Positions 22,338 through 33,800 of a stretch of 64,000 nucleotides of DNA are shown piece by piece; position 1 is the stretch's first letter, and every line of letters starts with the position of its first letter. The stretch is from Bemisia tabaci (taxonomy: Eukaryota > Arthropoda > Insecta > Hemiptera > Aleyrodidae), in assembly GCF_918797505.1 (NCBI RefSeq), contig NC_092800.1, forward strand, positions 42,338,369 to 42,402,368, written 5' to 3'. A program made the translations under genes and the position numbers. A model generated the notes under the pieces. That model was not told the DNA's origin and made no database searches. It saw only the letters and a program-made list of their open reading frames with translations.

Positions 22338-22354
22338 GTAAGGCAATACTCGGG

Positions 22355-22390
22355 TAAGTTAGGTTAGGTTAGGTTAGGTTAGATTAGATT
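22355..22390 (+). repeat. Short interstitial TTAGG array
   Basis: AGGTT four times in a row followed by AGATT twice. The unit is the typical insect telomere repeat, but the array is only about 30 bp, flanked by unique sequence and next to an active-looking gene, so it is interstitial. Confidence 0.7.
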
Positions 22391-22541
22391 AATTTATATC
22401 TCATTTTTTTCCCTCTAAACAACCAATTCTTCCGTTTTCCGTTTCCGTAAAATCGCCATTTTACCGGTTATTTGCGATTAATGCAATTCTAGTGTCATTC
22501 ACGTTTCATGGGTTGGTATCTCTGCACTTTTTCCGTTCAAA

Positions 22542-22652
22542 ATGGCGGAGGAGTCGGTTACCGAAATTTCGCCCGAAATGCTACTGCGAAAATTTCACTT
22601 TTACTTACATTTTGCCAAAAGGAATCATGCCCACTTTAACATTGTTTCTTGA
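22542..22652 (+). other. Short ORF divergent from ZZZ3, possible first exon
   Basis: 36 codons starting AAAATGG (good start context), MAEESVTEISPEMLLRKF, ending in TGA at 22650. On the opposite strand a consensus donor (GTAAGT, 22603-22608) marks a candidate ZZZ3 non-coding exon, so the segment may be a shared promoter/5' region. No later exon was found. Confidence 0.2.
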
Positions 22653-22839
22653 GCAGCTCGCACAAGCACACCCAATCTTTCCTACACGTCTCTTGTTCCT
22701 TAAAGCATAAATATGTCCACTATTCGTATGGAAATCACACAAATTAAGCTGTACTTACTACTTTTCCAGCAATAAGATACAGGCGACGGCTCGATATCTT
22801 TGCTTTGCTCATTGCACATTTCCGTGCTGCCCCTCCAAA

Positions 22840-23888
22840 GGACCCCGCACACTCCTAATGGGAAAAAGCACCACGATCGATTTTTAACTTTTGTTTTTTT
22901 TGCATTCAAATCATCTCAATATGCTGATCAAAAGTCATGATGGCGCCAATTTTCTACGATGCACCGTTTTCGCTCGATACGTCCGGAACGCTTCAATTAT
23001 TCGGCAATAAGAGTCTCCAATTCTGCATGCCTTTTTGCTTGACCCGTTGCCTACGAGAATGGAGAGGCCGTAACTAGTCAGTTGTGTGACGTCAAGCTAG
23101 TAGATATTTACCGAAAACAACAAGCATCTCCGGGTCATCGGTGCATCGATGAGTGAGGCAGTCGCTGCGTGGACCAATCAGAGTGGCCCTCGATCGGCCG
23201 AAGTTGCGCGAGATCCGCCGAAGTTGCGCGAGCGGCCCGTTTGAATCTGAGTGGAGTAACGATTTTCGGCATTACGCTTTCATTTCCTCGATTTTTAGAC
23301 AATGTCACAAGTGGGTTAGTTAGTTTTCTAAAGTGAAATTTCATCCTCTTTCGGAAAGGTTCTTATGAAATTTTGCGTCAGATCAACCCTGAAAAAGATA
23401 TCGGCAAGAAATCATCGCGCGGCAAGCGTTCTCCCATAAGAACGCGTGTTAAACCGCGGCCGAGTTTCATCTACTAGTGTGACGTCACAGAATCATAGTT
23501 ACGGCCTCTCCATTCTCGTAGGCAACGCTTGACCATCCAAATCAGATTTGTGAGGAGCATAAGAACAGGGAAGTCGGAGAAAAACAGTGAACATCAAACG
23601 GACAAGAGCGGGAGGGAGATAGCCCTAGAGTAGGCAGGAATAGATAAGGAGGCAGACCCTCGGTACGTTTTGCCTTTTTTGTATCAGACCTGTTCTCAAA
23701 CGCATTGTTCTTTTTGACTCTTTAACGCCTAATGATTGATGCGTTCTGGGCATACTGTGCGAAAATGGTGCATCGTAGAAAGTTGGCACAATGATGACTT
23801 TTGATCAGCATCTTGAGGAGAATGGACTGCGTTAACAAAATTAAAAATCGATTGTGATGCACTTTTCCATTAGGAGTAAGCGGGGTCC
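22840..23888. mobile_element. Composite inverted-repeat element interrupted by another MITE
   Basis: Long inverted ends. GGACCCCGCACACTCCTAAT and further matches (AAAATCGATC; CTACGATGCACCGTTTTCGC) at 22840-22990 pair with 23740-23888. The element at 23045-23527 is inserted in its middle. Confidence 0.7.
23045..23527. mobile_element. Non-autonomous DNA element, 7-bp duplication family, copy 1
   Basis: Ends CGTTGCCTACGAGAATGGAG and its inverse, flanked by CTTGACC on both sides (23038-23044, 23528-23534). 483 bp, no ORF. A second copy in the opposite orientation is at 42226-42690. Confidence 0.85.
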
Positions 23889-24719
23889 TCTACTGCCTTA
23901 GGCTGCTGCCTAAATTCACTTATGTTTACCATACACACTACTCATTATTACCTGCACGGAGTCAAAACATATTTCAACCATAATCACAGGGCTTACCTTT
24001 TTCATTTCGACTATACGATCTGTCTCTCCCAGAGTGATGGACTTGAAATTAAAGGAAGACACCGAATGTTCCATGAGGGGTGGATGGTCACTTGATTGTT
24101 CCAAAATGCTCAAAATACTAAAGATGCGGACATCATGTAGCAAAGGTTACAGGATGAGGGTGGTTATGTAGTGGTAAGTTCCGAAAAATACTAACGCAAA
24201 ACCATAGAATAATACTAGCTAATTATTATTCTACGGCAAAACACCAAGGACAAAATTGGACAAAGCCGACTAACCTCTCGAAAAATGGCAGAGTATGTGA
24301 GTAATAAAGTGAGTTACCTGCTGACTACTTTTTGGTTGGAGTCGCAAAATTACGCGAACGAATTGGTCAGACAGGGCGCCAGCATAATGAACGCTAACAC
24401 AAAATCAATAGGCTAATTGTAAGTACTTCTATGGCGTGGCGTCAGGAATGTTTCACTTTCACGCTTCTTGGAAAACGGACGCTACGCGGCTACGCTAATA
24501 GCATGTACCGAGAGTACCGAGACAATGGAAAATTGGAAATGCCAGTGCCAGTCCAGTCTCATGCCGTTGCCTGATAGATACGGGTACACTTAGCTCGTAT
24601 ATCCGGCGGTATCAACTAGGCTGAAGGCGCGTCTTCACCCTGTTTTACCCCCTAGCTGTCTTACCTTCCCCGCCTAAAGTCGGGCCTAGTGCACGGGCAA
24701 GTAAGAACCACACAAAGTG

Positions 24720-25385
24720 TCAACACTACTAGCAAAAGTTCACGGAACTACGCGCGAAAGTTCAGTTCCGTAAACCTATCTCTGTGGGGACAAGGCCTTT
24801 CATTTGTAAGAAATGAACTAGAAAATTAAGAAAGAACGAACATAAATGTGGTTTAATTATTTTAACTTCCGCCGCCGTGCCGCGCTGACCGCACTGTGTT
24901 TGGCGCAATGCGTGAAGTATTCATGTAGTCTTGTAGGCACTGTGCGTTTCACGCCGCGCCGACCGCTGTTGACCGTACTGTGTTTGACGCAATGCGTGAA
25001 GTATTCATGCAGTCTCGTAGGCGCTAATATGTGTTACATACCGACCTCCGCGTCAAGGGCTTCTCCTTTTCATCTAAAGTCCTCGTCATCATTTCTCTTT
25101 GCGCCGCGCCGCTCCAGGCCAAATTACGTGTTTGGTTTCTCTCTTAACTCAACTAATTACTTAAAGGTGCGCAGTCTTTTGTATCACCGAAAGACGAAAA
25201 AATTAGAAATTAATGAACTCTCAGGAAATGAGAGATTTTGTCACCTTTTCTTGTTTGTAATTTTTTTCTGAATCCGATTTTTTTTGTACCTGATTTTTTT
25301 TGTAAAAAAATTGCAAACTTTGCCGCCCCCTAATTTTGCCGCCATGAGCCGCGGCCCATGTGGCCACCCCCTTAATCCGGCCCTG
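24720..25385 (-). mobile_element. hAT-like element remnant with CAGGGCCGGATTAAG end
   Basis: Read on the minus strand it starts CAGGGCCGGATTAAGGGGGT at 25385, then GGCCGCGGCTCATGGCGGCA. It contains two inverse units of the CGCCTACAAGAC...CACGCATTGCGCC repeat (24880-25030). A copy lies at 43570-44200 in the opposite orientation. The far end is not resolved. Confidence 0.6.
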
Positions 25386-28300
25386 TAGGAGTAATTTCAA
25401 CTTCTCCTCCTTAAAGTTCATTTTGGGCCCATTTTAAGTCTAATGCTGGGTACCTACTACCTCCCCCCTCTACAGGTTGTCATTTCCTGTTTTTTCTGAT
25501 TTAACATGGCCCAAATATGTTTACCTTTCCAAGAAGTCACAGCATTTTTTTTCAATTTTGATTATATGTATAATACGACGTAATTTTGATTATATGTATA
25601 TATATTTGATATGCAGGGCTGGACCTGAATTTCCCCTCCTTAATGATACAGACCGAGATTTTGTCTCTCTCTTTTTGCACCATGTAATACTTGAATCATT
25701 CTACTGAGATAACAATAACTGATTTTAGCTCTTAACCGGCGGTTATTATTGGATTTTGTCTGGGTAAAGTCAAAATTAATCATGAATCCTAGGATGAGGC
25801 ATAGAACTCAGGTCTTTTCTCAGCAACTTGATTTAATAAGACCTTTTTTCACTGCAAACCATGAGATCTAAAGGAAAGGTATCGATAAGGATCGATCTTG
25901 GGCCCACCGTAAAGGTAGCTGAATTTCCTCTACAATTTTTTACTCATTTAGGGCTTATATTTTACAGAATACATCATGATATGGTTGTTTCAGGTCTCTT
26001 TTCAAATCTGATATTAACCGTAACAAGAGTCTCAGGGCCTTAGAAGAAAAATGCGGATTTTACAGCATTCGAACGCAATTCCGCTAAACTTGCATTTTTT
26101 GTCAAAATCACCATCAGACCCATGTTGAATAAAAGCCTAGGAGGCCAAAATTTTAATACCCATTATAAAACACTGCATCATTGATGAAAAATTGAATTCT
26201 GTAGCCGGGTAAAATTTTCCAAAAACTACAAAAATCTTAAAATGTTTCTTCCCTGCAAAAAAGGAATATCAAAACAAAAAAAGACTGGAAAATACCATGT
26301 CATGAAGCACTCTGTAAAATACAAGTCTTCAATGAGCAAAAAATCTTAAACTTGAGGAAAATCAGGATGGGCCCAAAAACGACCCTTATTGGTACTTACC
26401 CCTCTGTTCGGAGAAAATCTCACAGACACAGGGACCAAAAAGTTATATCTACAATTTTCGGTTTGATGTAGTGATGTAGAAGGAGATTTTTTTAAAACGC
26501 CATTTTACCATGAAAGCCGTTTCCCTACCTACGCCCTCAAATGATAACTTTAGCTTTTTTCTTTTACATTATTGCTGCTATGCACACTAGATGACCTCAA
26601 ATATAATATTTCTCTTGATCACCTGGATACTTTAAATTTTCAGTTAGTTTTCTTTTTCCGCCCAACCAAAAATAAACACATCAATGAAAGCCTAAGCAAT
26701 TAAGAAATTTAAAAAAAAGAGAAGAAAATGATTATGGAGCATTCAAAATAAAAATTCATAGAATTATATTAAAAGATGCTATGCAAAACAATAATAGTCA
26801 GTTGTAAAACTTTACAACAATGAAAGTGCACAAAATTTAGAATTTTCCAAACACAGTTGTACAGTCAGATAAATTCTGTTTGAAGAACAATAGAGATGTC
26901 ATAAAAACTAATAGAACCAGAGATATGGTAATCTTAAGAATAACTATTACCTACCTGAGACAAACAACATACCATAAACATAGAATTTGCTCTGCACATT
27001 TCAGAGCCAAATATTTGTGTTATAGAATTAAAGAGTTAGTGGTATAAATTTTGTTTAAAAAAATAAAAAGATGGAGAGAAATCAAGCTTCCTACTTGTAT
27101 TTCATGTACTTGGACAAGGCTTTAAAGAGCTCAATTCATGAAAAGAAAAATTGATTGCCGTAGCTATCACAGATGAAGGATTCTGGAATGCAACTTTGTA
27201 GTGCTTTAAAAAATATCCCTGATATCAGAAAATAACAAAAAACCAAATTTTAGCTTAAGACTTAAGGTAATTCCTCCTTAGTTCTTGGCACGGTCGAATA
27301 TATAGCATCAATTAAGTCAAAAAAAGACAAAGGCCAAAAAAAATTGTGAGGTTCAAAGGAATGAAGGCAAGATTCTTTTTGGAAAAAAATGTCGTGTTTG
27401 ATTCAGAGATGGACTACTGTATCAAATGCTTCGTTTTTTATCCCAAGAAGAATCCTGCTTTCACTTCTCTAAATTTTGAACATTTTTTTAATGAGAATGA
27501 TTCTTTAGATTCACGCGCAGGCACTATTGTCTTTTAATTGACTAAAAAGTCAATATTCTGCCTAGACTTTCTAATTAATCCATGTGATATACCGCTTGCC
27601 AGTTCCATCAGGCCAAGAACCCAGGACAAATCACCTTTAAGTTCTTGAAGCTTTTGTATTTTTTGGTCTGAACTACATCTCACCCTCTTATTAGAAGGTT
27701 ACAAGATTTTGTTACTTTTCTAATTTACACATTTCTTGTCACTTTATTTTAGTAAATTTCATCACAAATATTGTACAAACTTCCGAAGAATGTAAGTGAA
27801 TTTCACGAAAAATTTTAGTTTTTCATGCTATATATTCTGCAGTTTACCTTGTGTTTAGCATCAATGTAAGTAATTTTTAGAATTTAACAAAATTTTGATA
27901 CCAATTTTTTTTCATAACTTTTTTTTAAACGTAAATCTCAACTTCACATAAGTTCTACTTAAAGAGAACAAAACAGGGTCTCCTGACTTGCACATCTTAA
28001 AACTTTTTTTTACAATTTATAAATTCCAAAAGTAACAGTCAATGCTACTCAAGGCTAGAAAATCATCTGCCTCACATCAATAGATATTTAATTTGAAATG
28101 ACAGCAAAAAACTTCAAGAAGTTAAAAATACTTTTTATGCACCAATAAAACAGTTAAGTTTGGTTACTATAATTATCATTTATATTCTTCATCAATAGAC
28201 AGAAAGATATAGACAAAGTCAATTGATATCAACAAAGTCTCAGTATCAAATAGAGTATTCAATCAAACAACGGTGAACCTAACATGAAAAATGGGGAAAA

Positions 28301-28919
28301 TATGTGATTACAAAAGACAAACATCCTTACAAAAAATAGACAATCTAAATGCAAAAACAGAACTGTGCATAAGGGAGTACAATAATTTACTTTTTAAATC
28401 ACAAACTAGATCACAGACTGCATCTAGAAAATATAGCTATCAAGTTAAACTAACATAATTTTGCAGAAATGATTAGGGGACGTTACTAGATTTGTTTAGT
28501 TTATCTTGACCTTCCTAATCCAGAAGAATAAGGCAACAAGCACAAATTGCTACTATGTGCAACTACAAGACTAAAACGTGAATGCAAAATTGAATTTGGA
28601 AAACCTGAGCAGCCGGACAAAAGTTGGGTCTGGGAACAGGACAACTTGCTGCCTCAGTCGTGGGTGTGGAAGAAAAACACAAATGTTTTGTGAAAAATGG
28701 ACAGACCACGCTAGAGCTGATGAGGAAAAAATGTGTTAAAAAACAGAGCCAAAACTAACTGCCAACTTCACCCACCGACCACATGAGGTTTAAACTAAAT
28801 TCAGCCCCCATAGACTGACCAGGGAATGGAATATTTATATTTTGAAGCTAAAAAAGGAAACAAACCGTAAACGATCAAACAAAGCAGGGCATTGCTGAAA
28901 CCAACTCTTTTTGAGAGTG
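25386..28919. other. AT-rich intergenic stretch, nothing recognised
   Basis: About 3.5 kb between ZZZ3 and RUSF1. Low-complexity A/T runs are frequent. The few ORFs over 60 codons (25477, 25861, 27346) lack coding character, and no tRNA or long repeat was seen. Confidence 0.5.
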
Positions 28920-29746
28920 CACGGTGCGTCGGAACGAGTTTAAATTTTTTGACGAGTCACAAGCAAAAACTCTTCAGGTTCTTGAAGTAGAATGTCTACT
29001 GAGTCAAGTCATGCTACAAGTTTATGCTAGACAACGGACTGCCATCACGCGAAAAGCAAGGATCCGGTAGTGCCCGCAGTAAGATCAAGGTTTACATGCA
29101 TTTCGTAGTGAGGAGGAGGGGGGAGGGGCAGTGACTCCTGCTGCATATTTCATAATATCAGAAGCAGTGATTAATGAATTAAAAAGGGATATTTTGGACT
29201 TCCAATGTAATAGGGAATTTTCAAGCATTTTCACAAACTGTGAGAAAGGCAAAGCAAAGCCTGATGCCCCCCTCCCCCTTCACCTGAACAGTCAAAATAT
29301 CAATTATGTAATCAGAAATGCCCTTCAGAATTACTCATTGACGACTGTAGAAAAAACAACGTTAAAAAAAAACATCCCCCTGAAAATCCGAAGTTTTCGA
29401 AAATGTATGCAATTTTTGGCTCTGAGGGCTCATTTTAGGCCCCCAAAATTCACCATATGGTTAAAATTGGTAGTATAAGTAATCGGAGGCTTAAAATATG
29501 CATGTTTAAGAAACTTGGGCATTATATCCAGGAAGAAAAAATTTTTTAAATAATATGACGGGCCTTGATATGGGTAATTTGGCTATTTTAGCCCAAAAAT
29601 ATCTTTAAATCGACTTTATTTTCCAGGAGCTTGACAGGATTTTTTTCTTTTTGGCTTAAATGACTCAGTAGACACTCTACTTCAAGAACCTGAAGAGTTT
29701 TTGCTGTGACTTGTCAAAAAATTTAAACTCGTTTCGATGCACCGTG
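28920..29746. mobile_element. Non-autonomous DNA element with 90-bp inverted ends, 827 bp
   Basis: CACGGTGCGTCGGAACGAGT and about 70 further bases pair with 29663-29746. AGTG flanks both sides (28916-28919, 29747-29750), a possible 4-bp duplication. The 115-codon ORF inside (29131-29478) matches nothing known to me. Confidence 0.75.
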
Positions 29747-30218
29747 AGTGGGAGAGACCACTTAAAAAGAGAGCCATCCTTGCTCTCTGAAAGAGTCAGC
29801 ATTTTTCGAGTGAGGAGGTTGGTGCGGTTTGCAACTGAAAGGGTGTTTTGTATTTCCAGTATTGCGAATGAAGAAATAAGGTTAGAAACCATCGATTCTG
29901 CCTTGAATGCATAGTACTTGAGTGTTTATGTTACGAGTAGAAGTTGGAGTACAGGAGCATTGCAAAATGCCCGATCAAATCGAAAAGGCCTCAAAATTTT
30001 TGGGCATATTGCGATCTGACCAGTTACATCACCATGTGCTTATGATCCTGGTGACAAAAGTTACAGTTCTTCTAAGAATTCAAATTGGCAATAGTCATCT
30101 ATTGCAACCACTTGCGAGTCTTTGCAATGTAAGTTTGATCAGATGGAGAAAGATGCTTTCTCATGACATTTCCCTTGGGCTGTTGTCTGGGGCCACTCTC
30201 TGTGGCCCGAATCAACAT

Positions 30219-30515
30219 CATAGAGAAACAAAAGGAGGTGTTTACATCATGAGATTTGTTTACCCTGTGACGTAGGTCGGTACAACTTGGCCAGCGAAAT
30301 CCGGAATTTGAAGTATGAAAAACGGACCATAATGTCCCATTTTTTTGCTTGAATCACCTCATGATATAATTTCAAGCACTTTTTATAGCATGACTTTTTT
30401 CCATAAATTACACCACTTCCAAGAAAATCGATGATAAAAGTCGCTGTGCCGACCTACGTCATCTAAAAAATTCCAAGATGCCCGAATTGCAAGCACCTCC
30501 TTTTTTTTCTCTATG
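30219..30515. mobile_element. Mutator-like MITE, 297 bp, 9-bp target duplication
   Basis: Begins CATAGAGAAACAAAAGGAGG and ends with the inverse (CCTCCTTTTTTTTCTCTATG). An inner GTGACGTAGGTCGG pairs with CCGACCTACGTCAT. Exact 9-bp duplication AATCAACAT (30210-30218, 30516-30524), the length typical of Mutator-like elements. Confidence 0.85.
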
Positions 30516-30809
30516 AATCAACATAGCCTTGAGGACTATTATCTTGTCAAGTATGGAAGGCTAGAATTTCACTTGTATAGTTTCGAAAACTCTAAAGTTG
30601 AAAGAGACAATGTGAAATTAGTGTCTGCCTTGCCATGAAAACTGAGAAACTTAGGTCTAACATGGCGCAAGATAGCTTTTGCGCTATGAGGGAAGAACTG
30701 ACCTTGCGTCAAGACATCATCAACTGATGCTTGATCAATGTTGGTGTTAGACACCTTTTGAAGAATTCACCTGGGTATAAGCTACACCACCTTCATTAGA
30801 CTTTTCTTC

Positions 30810-33800
30810 TCACTTTTTCTTTCTAGTTTCTGATCTGTTGTCACTTGATCGATACAAAGGCCACGATGCTCTCCACTCATCAACAATGAAATGGTGACGA
30901 TCCGTCTTCCACCCTACGAGAGAAAAAATAGAAAGATCAGAATTATAGCATTTAAAAGAAACAAGATAGCAGGAAAATCTGCTTGCATGTGAAACACATC
31001 CATAAATAAAACCAAAATGCATGCACTCAAGTTTTAGAGCAATTGTATTTTCCTTAAAAATTTTGTGCGCTGTTTTCACCCCTCTTTCTGATTTTTTTCT
31101 GGGCAGCTTCTAGATGAATACAACTTCATGTTGTGCAGTTTGAGGTTTCAGTCATTCGTCACAATTTTCTATGTCTAATTTACGTACAGTTTGCTATTTA
31201 CCATAGGCGCTTGCGAATAATCTGAACTTTTCCTTTTGTACCTAGAAAAATGAACTGATGATATAAAAAGGCTAGATTTTATGTATAGGCAGGCATGAAT
31301 AAAAAACGAGGACCCCTGAGACCAGCTAAAACCCATTACATATCAATTTGAAAAAGTTATGAAATGAAGACCGAGACAAAAAAAGGATTACAAATAATAA
31401 GTCATAGGAGCAACGCAAACTATTAAGCTTGTTTAAAATTGTTTTGATAGTGAAATTTATACCAGTAAGACTCTCAAAATTTTCATGGTGAAATAATCAC
31501 TAAATAGAATGAATTACATAATATGAGCTCACCTTGAGTTTCCAAGAGGTCCATGAAGATTTTGAAAGCTTTACTTATTTCATTATTTGACTCTAAAACT
31601 TTCGCAATTTGTTCTTCTGAGGGTATTCCTCCAGAATAACTTTTACCCGTGCAGACAAGGAAATCATATGGTTGAGTAACGTCACTCATAATCCTTCCTG
31701 GATTTTTGTTGATCATGGCTGGATCAGGGAGATGAGCCTTTAAAATAAATGAACTCGTAAACATAAAATGCGACAGAAAAATTTTGCTTTAAAGTTACAA
31801 ACAAGCCAAGAAAAGAACATTATGAGCTCTATGGCAAAAAGCATATCAGATATTTCACTTCAGATGACAATAACTTTTTTATTTGGAAAAGTCTCGAGAT
31901 TTTCAAAAATGTTTGCAAAGAATTCCTTGCCAAATTTCCTAATTGTGTTAACTCATTTTTGCCAAGCTGATTATGGTAACTTTCATTAAAAGCTCACCAA
32001 AGCCCAAAGAATCATGTTATCTACATCTGTGTATTCATCACATTACCACGTGATAAGAACGCTACCTTTGGAGCTACTGAGAGACTGGTCATGATTTACT
32101 TGATATGGACACAACTGGAAGATAGCGCTAGCCTTAAAGCTATCAAAGGCGAAAGTCATTTCCTATCTCCATAAATTGCTATTTTTTTCTTGGGCTTTCA
32201 TAGCCTGAAGAGGACATATAAGTATTGCAAAAACACATTGACAGAGAGAAAGTTAAAGCATTTTTATTCATTACACAAAAATAATCGAGAATGGGGTCTG
32301 GCTTTGATGAATTTTTTTAAAAACAAAAAAAACCTCAATGGATTAGTTGGCACCCATTTTTCAATTAATTTTCTGAAAAATGGCGTGAACAAAGCTGCTA
32401 TGAGTTTTTTCACAATTTTTCAATCCTATATGGCAAGAAAACCCTGTTTTGAAAATGCCAAAAATGTAACTTGGTCGAAATGATATTTTTGGCGGGCTCT
32501 GATGATGCAGCCAGGCAGGGGAAAATGGAGTTTGCTGATTGACTGTGCTCAGTTTTACAAGGTCGTCTTTTAATTAGTTGAATTTTGGTTAGCCTTTTCT
32601 TCCTTTGAAATGATTTTTGCACTTCTTAATGAACTTTTTGCTTCTTTTTTTTTACGAAGTTTTATGCAAAAAATCCGTACTACATATACAATCCTGCAAA
32701 AATCCCTTGCCACTGCCATATTTTAAATTCTCCTTATCCTATCATAATTTCCTTGATGAATCAATACTCTTGCACTTGCAAATTTTATTATGCTTTCTAA
32801 TCGCCAAAATTTCTTTTGACATTTGTCACCTAGTTGATGCTGTTAATATTGTCCAATATACGTAGTGACTCAAAACTATTGTACTGAATTAGTTTTTGAA
32901 GGAGCATTTACGGCTCAGTTTGAAGGGAGAGAAAAAGATGATTGAGGACCATGCCAGAGGAAGGACGTATCTTGGATGGCACCCTTTCATAAATTTTGCT
33001 TTTCTTTCCTACGACAGATGGATTTCAAAACTTTAGGATCTAGGTTGAAAGAATAATCTTGGGTTTAACCGACTGGTCCACATAATTTGTAGGAACACCA
33101 TTTCAAACGCGTTTTTCTTGATACGATGTGCGCCCTTCTTCTAGCATTGTCTTCAATAAATATCATTCAAAATGGTCGGCAGTAAGTATAACTTGTTCGC
33201 TTCAGATGAAATCAGACTCCATGCCTCATCCTTTAGGATCCTTAAGGATTATGATCTCTTTGGACGAGCTTGTTTGTGATTGTAATTTTTACAGATTTCC
33301 TATTTGGATTTATTGTACTGACCAATCTCGTTGTCTTGGAGACAGAGAGCATGATAGCCATACAGACAGCAGTGAAATAGGCTTGGATGACATCATGAGC
33401 TGATTCGTGTTCTCGAAATACCACACGGATGATACAATTTTCTGGATCAATCAAAAGCATGAAGTTGTCGCAACAAAGTTTTTCCGGCATCGATTTCAGC
33501 TCTTCAGCAGAAATGACTCTATTTTTCAGAGAATGTTGCAAAGAACATCCAAGATAAATGTCAAATCCACAGAGCTGCTTAGCTGTAAAATCAATTAAAA
33601 AAAACTATTAGAAGGATTACAAACGTTAAGTCTGTACAAGCTAGGGTTTACTTGTCCAAAATTTCACTGGTATAAAAAAAGACACCTCGAGGTTAAATTT
33701 TAAGATGCTAAATGCCCAAAGGGTTATGGTTTGACAGGTGGCAGTAGAGGTTAGGTGCCGTAGAGCGCCAGGGAGTGATATGAAGCTACCTATATCATAT

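Noticed and set aside
22355..22390. True telomere
   Set aside because: Only about 30 bp of TTAGG-type units, with unique sequence and a gene on both sides.
22700..22909. Minus-strand ORF and donor-like GTAAGT near 22756
   Set aside because: Half of it lies in the inverted end of the 22840-23888 element; remaining codons match nothing.
23916..24143. Minus-strand ORF with a GTAAGC donor-like end near 23994
   Set aside because: Tempting as an exon, but no acceptor in frame and no joining exon; part of the neighbouring sequence is a transposon arm.
29131..29478. 115-codon ORF inside the 28920-29746 element as a transposase
   Set aside because: Too short, no catalytic acidic triad or other transposase motif; probably chance.
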